A stretch of 64,000 bases of DNA from RBG-13-68-16 sp041494245 (GTDB taxonomy: Bacteria > Acidobacteriota > Thermoanaerobaculia > Thermoanaerobaculales > Thermoanaerobaculaceae): positions 124,001 through 188,000 of the forward strand of contig JBGQAK010000007.1 of the NCBI GenBank assembly GCA_041494245.1, written 5' to 3'. A program made the translations under genes and the position numbers. Below the pieces are notes generated by a model, which saw only the letters and a program-made list of their open reading frames with translations, searched no databases and had not been told where the DNA came from. Numbering within the stretch: the first letter of the stretch is position 1; the number at the start of each line of letters is the position of its first letter. Positions 1-8,129 of this stretch are shown here, piece by piece.

Positions 1-2771
1 AGCTCGTGGTCCCTGGAAACCGCGTCCAGCAGCTCGCGCCACTCCCCTGCCGGGATGGTAACGCGCTCGACGGTCCACGCGAGCAGCTCGCCCGCGCTCC
101 GTGGTGCGTACCCGGGGAAGGTGCGCTGGAGCTTGCGCCGGAAGGTGTCGATCAGGGACGGCGCGATGCGCGGCCGCAGGTGCGCCGACAGCGCGACCTC
201 GCGCAGCAGGTCGGGCCGCAGGTGGGAGCGGCCGCCGGTCGGGGTGTCGTCGTCGTACATCAGCTCGTTGGTGCGCTTCCAGGCGACGTTGGCGGCGAAC
301 GGCGAAGGGGCCGTGGTGGTCACCTCGGTTACCGTGATCCGGCCGTCGCGCAGCTCGTCCAGCACGAGCGTGAGGTTGCCCAGGTCAAACTCGTCGCGGA
401 GGCAGGTGCGCCACGCCTCCAGCGCGATCGGGAAGTCCTCGAAGCGGCGCACCGCGTCGAGCAGCTCCTTGGCGCGCTGGCGGGAGAGCCAGAGCGGCGT
501 GCGCCGGCGGAACCCCTCGCGTGGCAGCAGCAGCGCGCAGCCAGCGGCGGCGCGGAAGCGCGCGCCGAAGAAACCGGTGCTCTCGAGCTGCTCGCGCAGC
601 AGCGCCTCGACGGCCTCGGCGCGCACCAGTCCAAGCAGCTCGTCTGCCGAGACCCGCGCCGGAGCGGCGACGACCACGCAGTCGTCGTCGTGGATCACCT
701 CGAGCGTCATGCCGTGCCGCTGACGCCACGCCGCCTGCAGGGCGACCGCGAACGGACGGTTGACGCGCCCGCCCCAGAAGGTGTGTAGGACCGTTTCGAC
801 CCGCTCCGCCTTCGCCTGCGGGTCCGCGACGTGCTCGACCACCACGCGGTGGCGGTGCGGCAGCACGCCGGTGGCGGCCTTCTGCGCCTCCAGGTAGCGC
901 AGCAGGCCATCCGCGGCCTCGCGGTGCAGCGCGTGCTCGGTCTCGAGCGCGGCGCGGAAGGCGGGTTCCGCGAGCCTCGCCTCGGCGTGTTCGAGGAGGA
1001 GCCCGATCTTCTCGGAAAGCTCGAAGCCGCGGTCACGCTCGTCGGCGCGCCAGAACGGGGCCATGGCCTGGCGGGCGTGGGCGGGCCGCACCAGCACGTC
1101 GTTGTGCGTGATTCGCTCGATCCGCCAGGTCTGAACGCCGAGCGTAAAGGCGTCACCCACCGCCCGCTCCCACACGAACTCCTCGTCCAGCTCGCCGAGC
1201 AGGGCGCCCGAGTCGGCCACCCGCAGGTGGAAGTAGCCGCGGTCGGGGATCGTGCCGCCGGAGAGGTAGACGATCCGCTCGGCGCCGGGCAGGGCGCGCA
1301 CGGTGCCGTCCACGCGATCGATGGCCACGAGCGGCTTCAGCTCGCGCACGCGCACCTCGGCGTACCTCCCGGCGAGCATCTCGAGGACGAGGTCGAACTG
1401 CCGCCGCGAAAGGTTTCGGTACGGGCTGCAGCCCCGCACGGTGGCGTACAGCTCGTCCACGTGCCAGGTCTCCCCGACCGTCATGGAGACCAGCACCTGG
1501 GCGAGCACGTCGAGGGCGCCCTCCACCGGCCTCACCGGCTCGATCTCCCCGTCGAGCACCGCCCGCGCCGTCACGGCGGCCCCGAGCAGGTCGCGCGGAT
1601 AGAGCGGCAGGAAGCTTCCGTGGCTCGTCTCCCCCACCGCATGGCCTGCGCGCCCGATGCGCTGCACCGCGGATGCCAGGGTGGGCGGGGTCTGCACCAG
1701 CACCACCTCGTCGAGCGCCCCGATGTCGATCCCCAGCTCGAGCGAGTTGGTGGCCACGATGCCGCGCAGCTCGCCGTTCTTGAGCCGCTCCTCCACCACG
1801 CCGCGCACCTCGCGGGAGAGCGAGCCATGGTGGGAGTAGACCACCTCGCTCGCCTCCTCCTCGTTGACCAGGCGCGTGACCTTCTCCACCATGCGCCGGC
1901 TGTTGGCGAAGACGAGCGTCGAGCGGTTCCGAGCGAGCAGGCGCCTGAGCTGGCCCACCAGCCACGGAAAGAGATCGTCGCCGGCCGCGACGCCGGGTTC
2001 GCCGGCCCCGCCCGGGAAGCGCACCTCGAGCTGGTACCGCTTGGGCGCGCGCGAGGCGACGATCTCCACGCGCCGCCGGCGGTACGTGGCCCCCTCGCCC
2101 TCACCGATCTTCTCGAACCCACCCACCCACTCGGCGACCCGCTCCAGCGGTCGCACGGTGGCCGAGAGCGCGATGCGCTGGAACTCCCCCGAGAGCCGGA
2201 CCAGGCGCTCCACCGCAGTGATCAGGTGGGCGCCGCGCTTGCCGCCCACGACCGCGTGAATCTCGTCCAGGATGACGGTCGCGACCCCGCCGAGCATGGC
2301 GCGCCCGCGGCGCGAGGTGAGGAGGATGTTAAGGCTCTCGGGGGTGGTGATGAGGATCTCGGGCGGCCGGCGCGCCATGCGCGCCCGCTCCTCCGCCGGC
2401 GTGTCCCCCGAACGGGTGAGCACCCGGACGGCCGGCATCGGCTCGCCTGCGGCCTCGAAGACGGCGCGCAGCTCCTCGAGCGGCCGCAGCAGGTTGCGCC
2501 GGATGTCGGTGTTGAGCGCCTTGAGCGGCGAGACGTACAGCACCCGAACGCCGCCGCCCGGCCACGCCCCCGAGATCAGACGGTCCAGCGCCCACAAGAA
2601 CGCGGCCAGCGTCTTGCCGCTGCCAGTGGGGGCCGTCACGAGGACGTGCCTGCCCTCGGCGATGCGCGGCCACACCATGGCCTGCACCTCCGTCGGCGTG
2701 CCGACTCGCTCGGCGAACCATCGCCGGATCAGCGGATGGAAGAGATCGAGCGCAGCATCCCCGGTCGCCAT
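1..2771 (-). CDS. lhr: Lhr-type ATP-dependent DNA helicase, 3' end outside window
   Basis: Superfamily 2 helicase of the Lhr (large helicase-related) type, a 3'-5' DNA translocase linked to repair. Reading the minus strand from the ATG at 2771 gives 923 residues without a stop to the window edge, so the C terminus is missing. Visible motifs in order: Q-motif-like PTEVQ (about residue 22), Walker A APTGSGKT (about 43), the DEIH box typical of Lhr rather than DEAD/DEAH, the SAT motif LSATV, then the second RecA domain with TNSLELGID and QRIGRAGH (motif VI). The rest matches the Lhr winged-helix and beta-barrel core (GGTIPDRGYF; FVWERAVGD). An in-frame TAG lies seven codons upstream of 2771, and no earlier ATG exists. 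The upstream sequence has no clear ribosome-binding site. It is divergent from the beta-barrel gene at 2868. Confidence 0.93.
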   Translation of the reverse strand, partial: MATGDAALDLFHPLIRRWFAERVGTPTEVQAMVWPRIAEGRHVLVTAPTGSGKTLAAFLWALDRLISGAWPGGGVRVLYVSPLKALNTDIRRNLLRPLEELRAVFEAAGEPMPAVRVLTRSGDTPAEERARMARRPPEILITTPESLNILLTSRRGRAMLGGVATVILDEIHAVVGGKRGAHLITAVERLVRLSGEFQRIALSATVRPLERVAEWVGGFEKIGEGEGATYRRRRVEIVASRAPKRYQLEVRFPGGAGEPGVAAGDDLFPWLVGQLRRLLARNRSTLVFANSRRMVEKVTRLVNEEEASEVVYSHHGSLSREVRGVVEERLKNGELRGIVATNSLELGIDIGALDEVVLVQTPPTLASAVQRIGRAGHAVGETSHGSFLPLYPRDLLGAAVTARAVLDGEIEPVRPVEGALDVLAQVLVSMTVGETWHVDELYATVRGCSPYRNLSRRQFDLVLEMLAGRYAEVRVRELKPLVAIDRVDGTVRALPGAERIVYLSGGTIPDRGYFHLRVADSGALLGELDEEFVWERAVGDAFTLGVQTWRIERITHNDVLVRPAHARQAMAPFWRADERDRGFELSEKIGLLLEHAEARLAEPAFRAALETEHALHREAADGLLRYLEAQKAATGVLPHRHRVVVEHVADPQAKAERVETVLHTFWGGRVNRPFAVALQAAWRQRHGMTLEVIHDDDCVVVAAPARVSADELLGLVRAEAVEALLREQLESTGFFGARFRAAAGCALLLPREGFRRRTPLWLSRQRAKELLDAVRRFEDFPIALEAWRTCLRDEFDLGNLTLVLDELRDGRITVTEVTTTAPSPFAANVAWKRTNELMYDDDTPTGGRSHLRPDLLREVALSAHLRPRIAPSLIDTFRRKLQRTFPGYAPRSAGELLAWTVERVTIPAGEWRELLDAVSRDHE

Positions 2772-2867
2772 GGGCAGGCGCCCAAGCTAGCCGCGCGCCG
2801 ACGGCAGCGTCAAGTGCCGGCCGTGCGGAAGCCGGGGAGGTTACCCGCCTAGGGTACGATACGGTCG

Positions 2868-3679
2868 ATGCGCAAGGTGGCGGCGGTGGCGACGGGCCTG
2901 CTCGCCGCGGTCTCCTTTACGGCCGCCGGCACGGATGAAAAGATCCAGGACAACTCGTTCCTGATCGAGGAGGCCTACAACCAGGAGGACGGCGTCATCC
3001 AGCACATCTCAACGTTCCAGTGGGACCGGAGCCGTCGGGCGTGGGTGTACTCGTTCACCCAGGAGTGGCCTACGCCGCGGCAGAAGCACCAGCTCTCGTT
3101 CATGGTCCCGGTCGCGAAAACCGCACCGTCCGGTTCCGGTCTCGGGGACATCGTTCTCAACTACCGCTACCAGGCCGTCCTGACCGAGCGATTCGCCTTC
3201 GCCCCGCGCCTGTCGCTGGTGCTCTCCACCGGCCGCTGGCAGGACGGCTACGGCAAGGGCGGCCCTGCCCTTCAGGCCAGCCTCCCCGTGAGCGTGGACG
3301 CGTCGAGGCACGTGACTGTCCACTTCAACACAGGCGCCACGTGGACACCGCGCGCGGCCGGGGCCGTGGGCGTGTGCCGCACGACCGTGGATACCAGCGC
3401 CGGGGCGTCGGCAGTCATACACGTGAGCTCGACCCTCGACACGTTCGTGGAGTGTTCGGCGCCCGTGTCCAGTCGGTGCAGCCCGACGGCTCCGTCCGGA
3501 GCACGCGGGTGATGCTCCTGAACCCGGGTGTGCGCTTCGCCATCAACCGCCCCTCAGGCCTCCAGATCGTCCCCGGCATCGCCTACACGATCGGGGTCGG
3601 ACCCTCGAACGGAAGGCGGGCGATCTTCCTGTACCTCTCCTTCGAGCACCCCCTGCGCTGGCTCAAGAAACACCTGTAG
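2868..3679 (+). pseudogene. Outer-membrane beta-barrel (phenol MetA-pathway-like) protein, frameshifted
   Basis: Two overlapping reading frames together encode one secreted beta-barrel-like protein of about 270 residues. The first frame starts at 2868 with a signal peptide (MRKVAAVATGLLAAVSFTAA) and runs through alternating amphipathic segments such as LGDIVLNYRYQAVL and FAPRLSLVLSTGRW. After TFVE near 3450 the homologous sequence continues in another frame (VFGARVQSVQPDGSVRSTRV) and ends LRWLKKHL at 3679. The junction GAGTGTTC is explained by loss of one G from GAGGTGTTC. The architecture resembles the MetA-pathway/transporter-like outer membrane family; substrate unknown. The frameshift may be genuine or a sequencing error. 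There is no ribosome-binding site; a TACGAT hexamer ends 7 nt before the ATG, which suggests a leaderless message. The last 17 bases overlap the convergent permease gene. Confidence 0.6.
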
Positions 3680-5321
3680 CAGGCAGCGTCTCAGGCACTG
3701 GCTCGGGCGCCACCCCCGGATGCTCGAGGTTGGCCGGCGGCGGCTCCTTGCTCTCCTTCGAGAGCGACAGGAGCAGGAGCATCGCAGCGAAGACAACGTA
3801 CGCCAGGCCGAACTGGTACGGGATCGCACGCTGCAGCGGGCTCGCGAGCGACCACGGCAGGTACATGTTTCCGTCCGGCGACGAGGAGTGGACCACCCCG
3901 AAGAACGAGAACACCGCCAGGATCCCGAGGTAGAGCGCCGAGCGCTTGAGCTTCCGGTCGATCAGCTCCGCGAGGAACCCGCCCCACAGCATCGCGGTGA
4001 GGATGAAGCCGTTGCCCACCGCCACCGTGACCAGCACCTCAGGCAGCTCCTTGCCGGTCTTCGCGAGCAGCCCCGCCATCGTGCCGGCGGCGAGGAACGT
4101 CCCGTACTTGATGGCGAGCAGCCGGGCCACGGTCGGGAAGTAGGCGAACGCCACCGCAGGCGCGTGTCGCGCAGGGCAAGCCAGGAACGCCTGCACCATA
4201 ATGTCGAGGGCGACGAAGATCAGGATCGGGGCAAGCACCGCCCGCGGGATCAGCTCCACGATGTACCCTACGTAGCCCAGGATCCCGCCCAGCCCGATGA
4301 ACAGCCCGGTGAGCGTCGTGTAGCCGGCCCGGGCGCCCATCCCCTTGTACGCCGGCTGGCCGATGTACGGCGTGGACTGCGCCACGCCGCCGCACACGCC
4401 GGCGACCAGCGTCGCGACCGCCTCGGTGAGCAGAATGTCGCGCGTGTTGAAGTCGTCGCCCGCCACGCGTGCGCTCTCGGTGACGTTGATCCCACCCACC
4501 ACGGTGAGCAGCGCGAACGGCGCGGCGAGCGGCAGGTACTTGAGAGCCGCAACGAACCCCTTCACGAACAGCAGCGTCGGGACCGGGAACCCGAAGTGCA
4601 TCTCGGCCGCCGGAAGCGGATGGTACGTCCCGCCGACCCACCCGTGCGGCCCCAGGATGTAGTACAGCGCCGTGCCGATCGCGATCGCCGCGAGCACGCC
4701 CGGGACGTTCTTCGGCAGCCTGATGCGAGCCACCAGGTTGTACAGGATCAGGCCGAGCGAGATCAGGCCGATGAGCGGCATCCCGAATATGTCGAGCAGC
4801 GGCACGAAACCGATGAGGGCGAGGGCGACACCCGCCAAGGATCCGAGCAGACCCGCCTGCGGCACCACCTTCTGCACCCAGCGGCCGCAGAACGAGAGCA
4901 CCAGCTTGATGATCCCGATCATGACCATGGTGGCCATGCCGATGTACCAGGTCATCATCGCGGCCTCGCGCGGCTCCATCCCCTGCGCTTTGAGCGAGAC
5001 GAACGCCGGACCCAGCACCACCAGCGCGATGCCGATCGTGGACGGGGTGTCGAGCCCGAGCGGCATCGCCGTGACCCTGGTGTTGCCCGTCTTCCTGGCC
5101 AGCCGGAACGCCATCCACGTGTACACCAGGTCCCCGAACAGCACGCCGAACGCCGTGCCGGGGAACATCTTGGTGTAGACGATGTCGGCCGGGAAGCCGA
5201 ACGCGAACACCAGGATTCCCGCCAGGAACGACAGCACGGTCACGTTGTCGAACATCAGGCCGAAGAAGCCATTCACGTCCCCGATGGCGAACCACTCGTA
5301 CTTGCGCCCGGTCTGGCTCAT
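3663..5321 (-). CDS. NCS2-family (AzgA-like) nucleobase permease
   Basis: Integral membrane protein of 552 residues with roughly 12-14 hydrophobic segments, of the NCS2 xanthine/uracil/adenine permease superfamily. The hallmark region GGINVTESARVAGDDFNTRD, followed by QSTPYIGQPAYKGMGARAGY, corresponds to the substrate-binding half-helices of AzgA-type carriers. The likely role is proton-coupled import of a purine-like base across the inner membrane; the substrate cannot be read from sequence. An open frame extends further upstream, but the ATG at 5321 is chosen because GGAG lies 8 nt before it and the upstream residues are Arg/Pro-rich. The C terminus carries a short Pro/Glu-rich cytoplasmic tail. 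No purine catabolism genes are adjacent. Confidence 0.85.
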   Translation of the reverse strand: MSQTGRKYEWFAIGDVNGFFGLMFDNVTVLSFLAGILVFAFGFPADIVYTKMFPGTAFGVLFGDLVYTWMAFRLARKTGNTRVTAMPLGLDTPSTIGIALVVLGPAFVSLKAQGMEPREAAMMTWYIGMATMVMIGIIKLVLSFCGRWVQKVVPQAGLLGSLAGVALALIGFVPLLDIFGMPLIGLISLGLILYNLVARIRLPKNVPGVLAAIAIGTALYYILGPHGWVGGTYHPLPAAEMHFGFPVPTLLFVKGFVAALKYLPLAAPFALLTVVGGINVTESARVAGDDFNTRDILLTEAVATLVAGVCGGVAQSTPYIGQPAYKGMGARAGYTTLTGLFIGLGGILGYVGYIVELIPRAVLAPILIFVALDIMVQAFLACPARHAPAVAFAYFPTVARLLAIKYGTFLAAGTMAGLLAKTGKELPEVLVTVAVGNGFILTAMLWGGFLAELIDRKLKRSALYLGILAVFSFFGVVHSSSPDGNMYLPWSLASPLQRAIPYQFGLAYVVFAAMLLLLSLSKESKEPPPANLEHPGVAPEPVPETLPATGVS

Positions 5322-5602
5322 GCGGGTCTCCTTGTCCTCTTGGGATGGTTTGGGACGGCGGCGGCGACGCCCATGCCCTGCGTGCAGGACCGCGGAGCTG
5401 GAGGGCGCCGGATCATCGCCGGATTCTAGCAACAACCGGGACGGACACCGCGGGCGGCCCCGACGAGGGCAATGGCCTTGAACCGGAGCGGCAGGCGTGA
5501 CGCGGGCGAAAGGCCGTCACATCGCATCCGAGTGTCGGACACATCGAGGAGCTCCGCTGTCATCCCGGGTCCCGCCGCGGGCGGGAGAGGGAACGTCTTC
5601 TG

Positions 5603-5716
5603 TTGTCATCCCGAGTCGCGCCGCAGGCGGGAGAGGAATCTGGGAGGGGGCGTCCGTACCAAGGCTCCCCCCGCCCAGATTTCTCGCCCTGCCAGGGGCA
5701 GGGCTCGAAATGACAT
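5603..5716. repeat. Palindromic intergenic repeat (REP/MITE-like hairpin)
   Basis: A long imperfect inverted repeat. The left arm begins TGTCATCCCGAG (5604-5615) and continues GAGAGGAATCTGGGAGGGGG; the right arm ends CTCGAAATGACA (to 5715), whose complement TGTCATTTCGAG matches it, and ccgcccagatttctc mirrors the inner part. A half copy with the same start lies just upstream (5560-5590, TGTCATCCCGGG). Such elements are common as short interspersed repeats in bacterial genomes; no transposase is present. The whole gap 5322-5779 holds only these repeats. Confidence 0.75.
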
Positions 5717-5779
5717 CAGTCCCGGCAGGTCGCGATCACATCCTCGAGCGTGTCCTGACCGGGCGACGGCGGAGGGATG

Positions 5780-6257
5780 TCAGCCGCGCACAAAGAGGGG
5801 ACGGGCGATGTGCAAGATCAGGCTGGCCTCGTGCGCGCGCCGGTAGAACAGCGCGACGCCGCGGCGGCCGCGCTCGCCGTAGTCGAGCGTCGCCTCGTTG
5901 ACGCACATCCCGACGAAGCGGTCCGCTTTGGAGCGGTTCAGCCCGCGCCCGAACGTGAGGGCTCAGATCCTCGCGCGTCAGCTCGCGGCGGGCGACCACC
6001 ACGGGACCGTACCCGTCCCCGCGCGAGGCGCCCGAGTTGAGCAGCGCGTAGCGTTCGTCCCGGTACGCGAAGGCGTGCAGCGAGATCGCCGTCACCTCGT
6101 AGGTCCCCCCGTGCGCCCGCTGGTTCAGGGTCTCGATGTCCGCGAGGGTCGCCTCGAACCTCAGCCCTTCGGCGGCCACCCTGCCGGTGACCACCGCGTA
6201 GTGCATGAAGGCGTCGTTGGCGTCCGGCGAGTGAGCAATGCGGATGAGTCTCGACAT
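5780..6257 (-). pseudogene. mqnD: Decayed mqnD (1,4-dihydroxy-6-naphthoate synthase), internal deletion
   Basis: The N-terminal part reads as MqnD of the futalosine menaquinone pathway: MSRLIRIAHSPDANDAFMHY, then the YEVTAISLHAFAY and SGASRGDGYGPVVVAR segments, ending at LTREDL near residue 100. After this the frame is unrelated, but a second frame on the same strand gives the MqnD-like C terminus: FVGMCVNEATLDYGERGRR, then ALFYRRAHEA, ending at the TGA at 5780-5782. About 115-120 residues of the middle, including much of the substrate pocket, are missing, and the two ends are out of frame (junction near 5955-5965). The product cannot be functional. An ATG three bases upstream (6260) is equally possible as the original start. 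Confidence 0.75.
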
Positions 6258-6267
6258 CATTCGAATT

Positions 6268-6927
6268 CTAGCCCACTCCCCCGCTCTCGGCGACCGCCTG
6301 CACCGTTGCGACCGGCGCCTCGGCGAGCAGCCGCTCCAGCCCCTCCCGGGCGCAGCCGGCCTCCACGATGCCGGCGGGCAGGTAGACGACGAGCCAGGCG
6401 CGCCGCGTCTCGCCGCGCACCTTCACGCGCTCGCTGTCCGTGATCGGCGTTCCGAACGGGCCCCGAGCGTCGGCGAGCAGCGGCTTGCCGTGCAGCTCGT
6501 ACGGGCCGCGCATCGAGAGCATGCTCTCCCCATCGCGTCCGGCCCTCAGCACGAACGGCGGCTCGACGGTGCCGGCCGCCATCACGCACCCCGGCACGAC
6601 GAGCTCCACCGAGAGGCAGTTGTTGAGGTCCACCAGGGGGTGGATGGCGGGAAGTTCCTCGCCCTTGAGCACGCGCCGCAGCAGCGCCTCCGATGACGGG
6701 CGGTGGCGGGTCGGGTCGCACCCAGCCTGCCGGAACAGCTTCCGCACCGCGGCCGCGGTCGGGTGCGTCGCGAGCCCCTCGACCGTGTGGCTCGCACGTG
6801 CGCGCTCGGCCACCGCGACGCGCAGCGCCGCGAGCGCATCCGCCGCACCGGGCCGGACCTCGAGGTCGGCCCAGAACAACGCCCAACCGACTAGCTCGTG
6901 GCGAACGGCGGGAGCGAAGTCGGCCAT
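6268..6927 (-). CDS. B3/4 (tRNA-synthetase beta-type) domain protein
   Basis: A 219-residue cytosolic protein matching stand-alone B3/B4 domain proteins, related to the editing-type domain of phenylalanyl-tRNA synthetase beta chain. Diagnostic stretches are LFRQAGCDPTRHRPSSEALL, HPLVDLNNCLSVELVVPG and GPYELHGKPLLADARGPFG, the latter typical of this family. Family members are proposed to act on mischarged tRNA or free amino acids, but the role is not established. The ATG at 6927 (MADFAPAV) is preferred because the longer frame adds a Pro/Arg-rich, non-conserved extension. It is divergent from the metallophosphoesterase with only 23 bp between starts, and its end lies 10 bp before the mqnD remnant. 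Confidence 0.8.
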   Translation of the reverse strand: MADFAPAVRHELVGWALFWADLEVRPGAADALAALRVAVAERARASHTVEGLATHPTAAAVRKLFRQAGCDPTRHRPSSEALLRRVLKGEELPAIHPLVDLNNCLSVELVVPGCVMAAGTVEPPFVLRAGRDGESMLSMRGPYELHGKPLLADARGPFGTPITDSERVKVRGETRRAWLVVYLPAGIVEAGCAREGLERLLAEAPVATVQAVAESGGVG

Positions 6928-6950
6928 GGCGTAATCCTGCCATAATCGGC

Positions 6951-7817
6951 ATGGGAAGTGTGCCACCCGTGACTCGCTGCCTGTTCGCGACCGACCTGCA
7001 CGGCCACGCGGACCGCTACATGAAGCTGTTCGCCGCAGCGGAGCGCGAGCGGCCGGCGGCGGTCCTCGTGGGCGGCGACCTTCTCGCGCATGGCTTCGCA
7101 CGGCACGAACCTGGAGACTTCTTCGGGGAGTTCCTGCGACCGTGCCTGGCGGAGCTCAAAGGGCGGCTCGGGGAGGCGTACCCGCACGTGCTGGTCATTC
7201 TCGGCAACGACGACCCGCGCCGCGAAGTAGAGTCCCTCGAGCGGCTGGCCTCCGACGGTCTCCTAGAGCACGTCCACATGCGCAGCGTCGAGGTCGGCGG
7301 CTGCCGCGTTTACGGCTACGCGTGCGTCCCACCCACGCCGTTCGCGCTCAAGGACTGGGAGCGCTGGGACGTCTCCCGGCATCTTGAGCCGGGATGCGTA
7401 TCTCCCGAGGAGGGATTTCGCTCGGTACCCGCCAAAGCGTCCGACGTCCGCTTCGGCACGATCGGGAAGGATCTCACCGCGCTCGTCGGCGAAGACGGGC
7501 TGGACCGGGCCGTGATGCTCTTCCATGCGCCGCCGTACGAGACCAACCTGGATCGTGCCGCGCTCGACGGGCAGAGCGTCGAGCATGTCCCGCTCGACGT
7601 CCACGTCGGCAGCATCGCGATCCGTCGCTTCATCGAGGACCATCAGCCGCTCGTCACGCTCCACGGCCATGTGCACGAGTCCGCGCGTTGCGCCGGCTCC
7701 TGGCGCGAGCGAATCGGCCGCACCTGGTGCTTCTCCGCCTCACATGACGGCCCCGAGCTCGCCCTCGTCCGCCTCGACCTCGACGACCCCGGCTCCGCTA
7801 CCCGCGAGCTGATCTAA
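6951..7817 (+). CDS. Calcineurin-like metallophosphoesterase
   Basis: A 288-residue phosphoesterase with the canonical metal-ligand motifs in order: DLHGHADR (about residue 16), GGDLLAHG (about 39), LGNDD (about 80), HAPPYETN (about 195) and GHVHES (about 240). Two metal ions would bind these Asp/Asn/His residues. The substrate is unknown; the fold covers protein phosphatases, nucleotide and phospholipid phosphodiesterases. The start at 6951 sits 4 nt after CATAAT, which looks like a -10 box, with no ribosome-binding site; GTG codons at 6960 and 6969 are possible leaderless starts. It converges on the ATP-grasp gene ending at 8130. Confidence 0.85.
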   Translation: MGSVPPVTRCLFATDLHGHADRYMKLFAAAERERPAAVLVGGDLLAHGFARHEPGDFFGEFLRPCLAELKGRLGEAYPHVLVILGNDDPRREVESLERLASDGLLEHVHMRSVEVGGCRVYGYACVPPTPFALKDWERWDVSRHLEPGCVSPEEGFRSVPAKASDVRFGTIGKDLTALVGEDGLDRAVMLFHAPPYETNLDRAALDGQSVEHVPLDVHVGSIAIRRFIEDHQPLVTLHGHVHESARCAGSWRERIGRTWCFSASHDGPELALVRLDLDDPGSATRELI

Positions 7818-8129
7818 TAACCGTTGTCCATGGACCGTGGTCCGGCCGTCCGTGGACGGCGCGTAGGCCGCGCCTCCCCCGGTGGGGATCGTCGCGTACG
7901 CCGCTAGGCCGCGCCGCCGCCGTTGGGCCTATCGCAAGGCGCGCGAGCCGGTCGCACCGGAGGCGTACCCGGAGCGTACGTTGACGATGCGAACCGGCGA
8001 GCGCAACGCCCGGCGAGACGCGGCTCCGCCGCGGCGAGCGGGGGGCACGGGGGGTCGAGAGCGGCCGGTCGGGGGCCGGAGCGGCCGCGGGACCCCCCGC
8101 CCGGATAGACGGTCCGACGCCGGCGGCGC
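7818..8129. repeat. GC-rich convergent intergenic region with an interspersed repeat copy
   Basis: There is no coding sequence in this gap between two convergent genes. It contains many short inverted repeats (for example the overlapping tccatgga and ggtcc palindromes near 7830) and, at 8033-8112, one copy of an interspersed element: CGGCGAGCGGGGGGC, then a variable palindromic stretch, then GGGACCCCC and GGATAGACGG. A second, inverted copy lies at 36356-36426. No T-rich terminator was seen for either flanking gene. Confidence 0.55.

Noticed and set aside
831..2852. 673-codon open frame on the plus strand opposite the Lhr helicase
   Set aside because: The minus strand carries all helicase motifs in order; the plus frame has no recognisable features.
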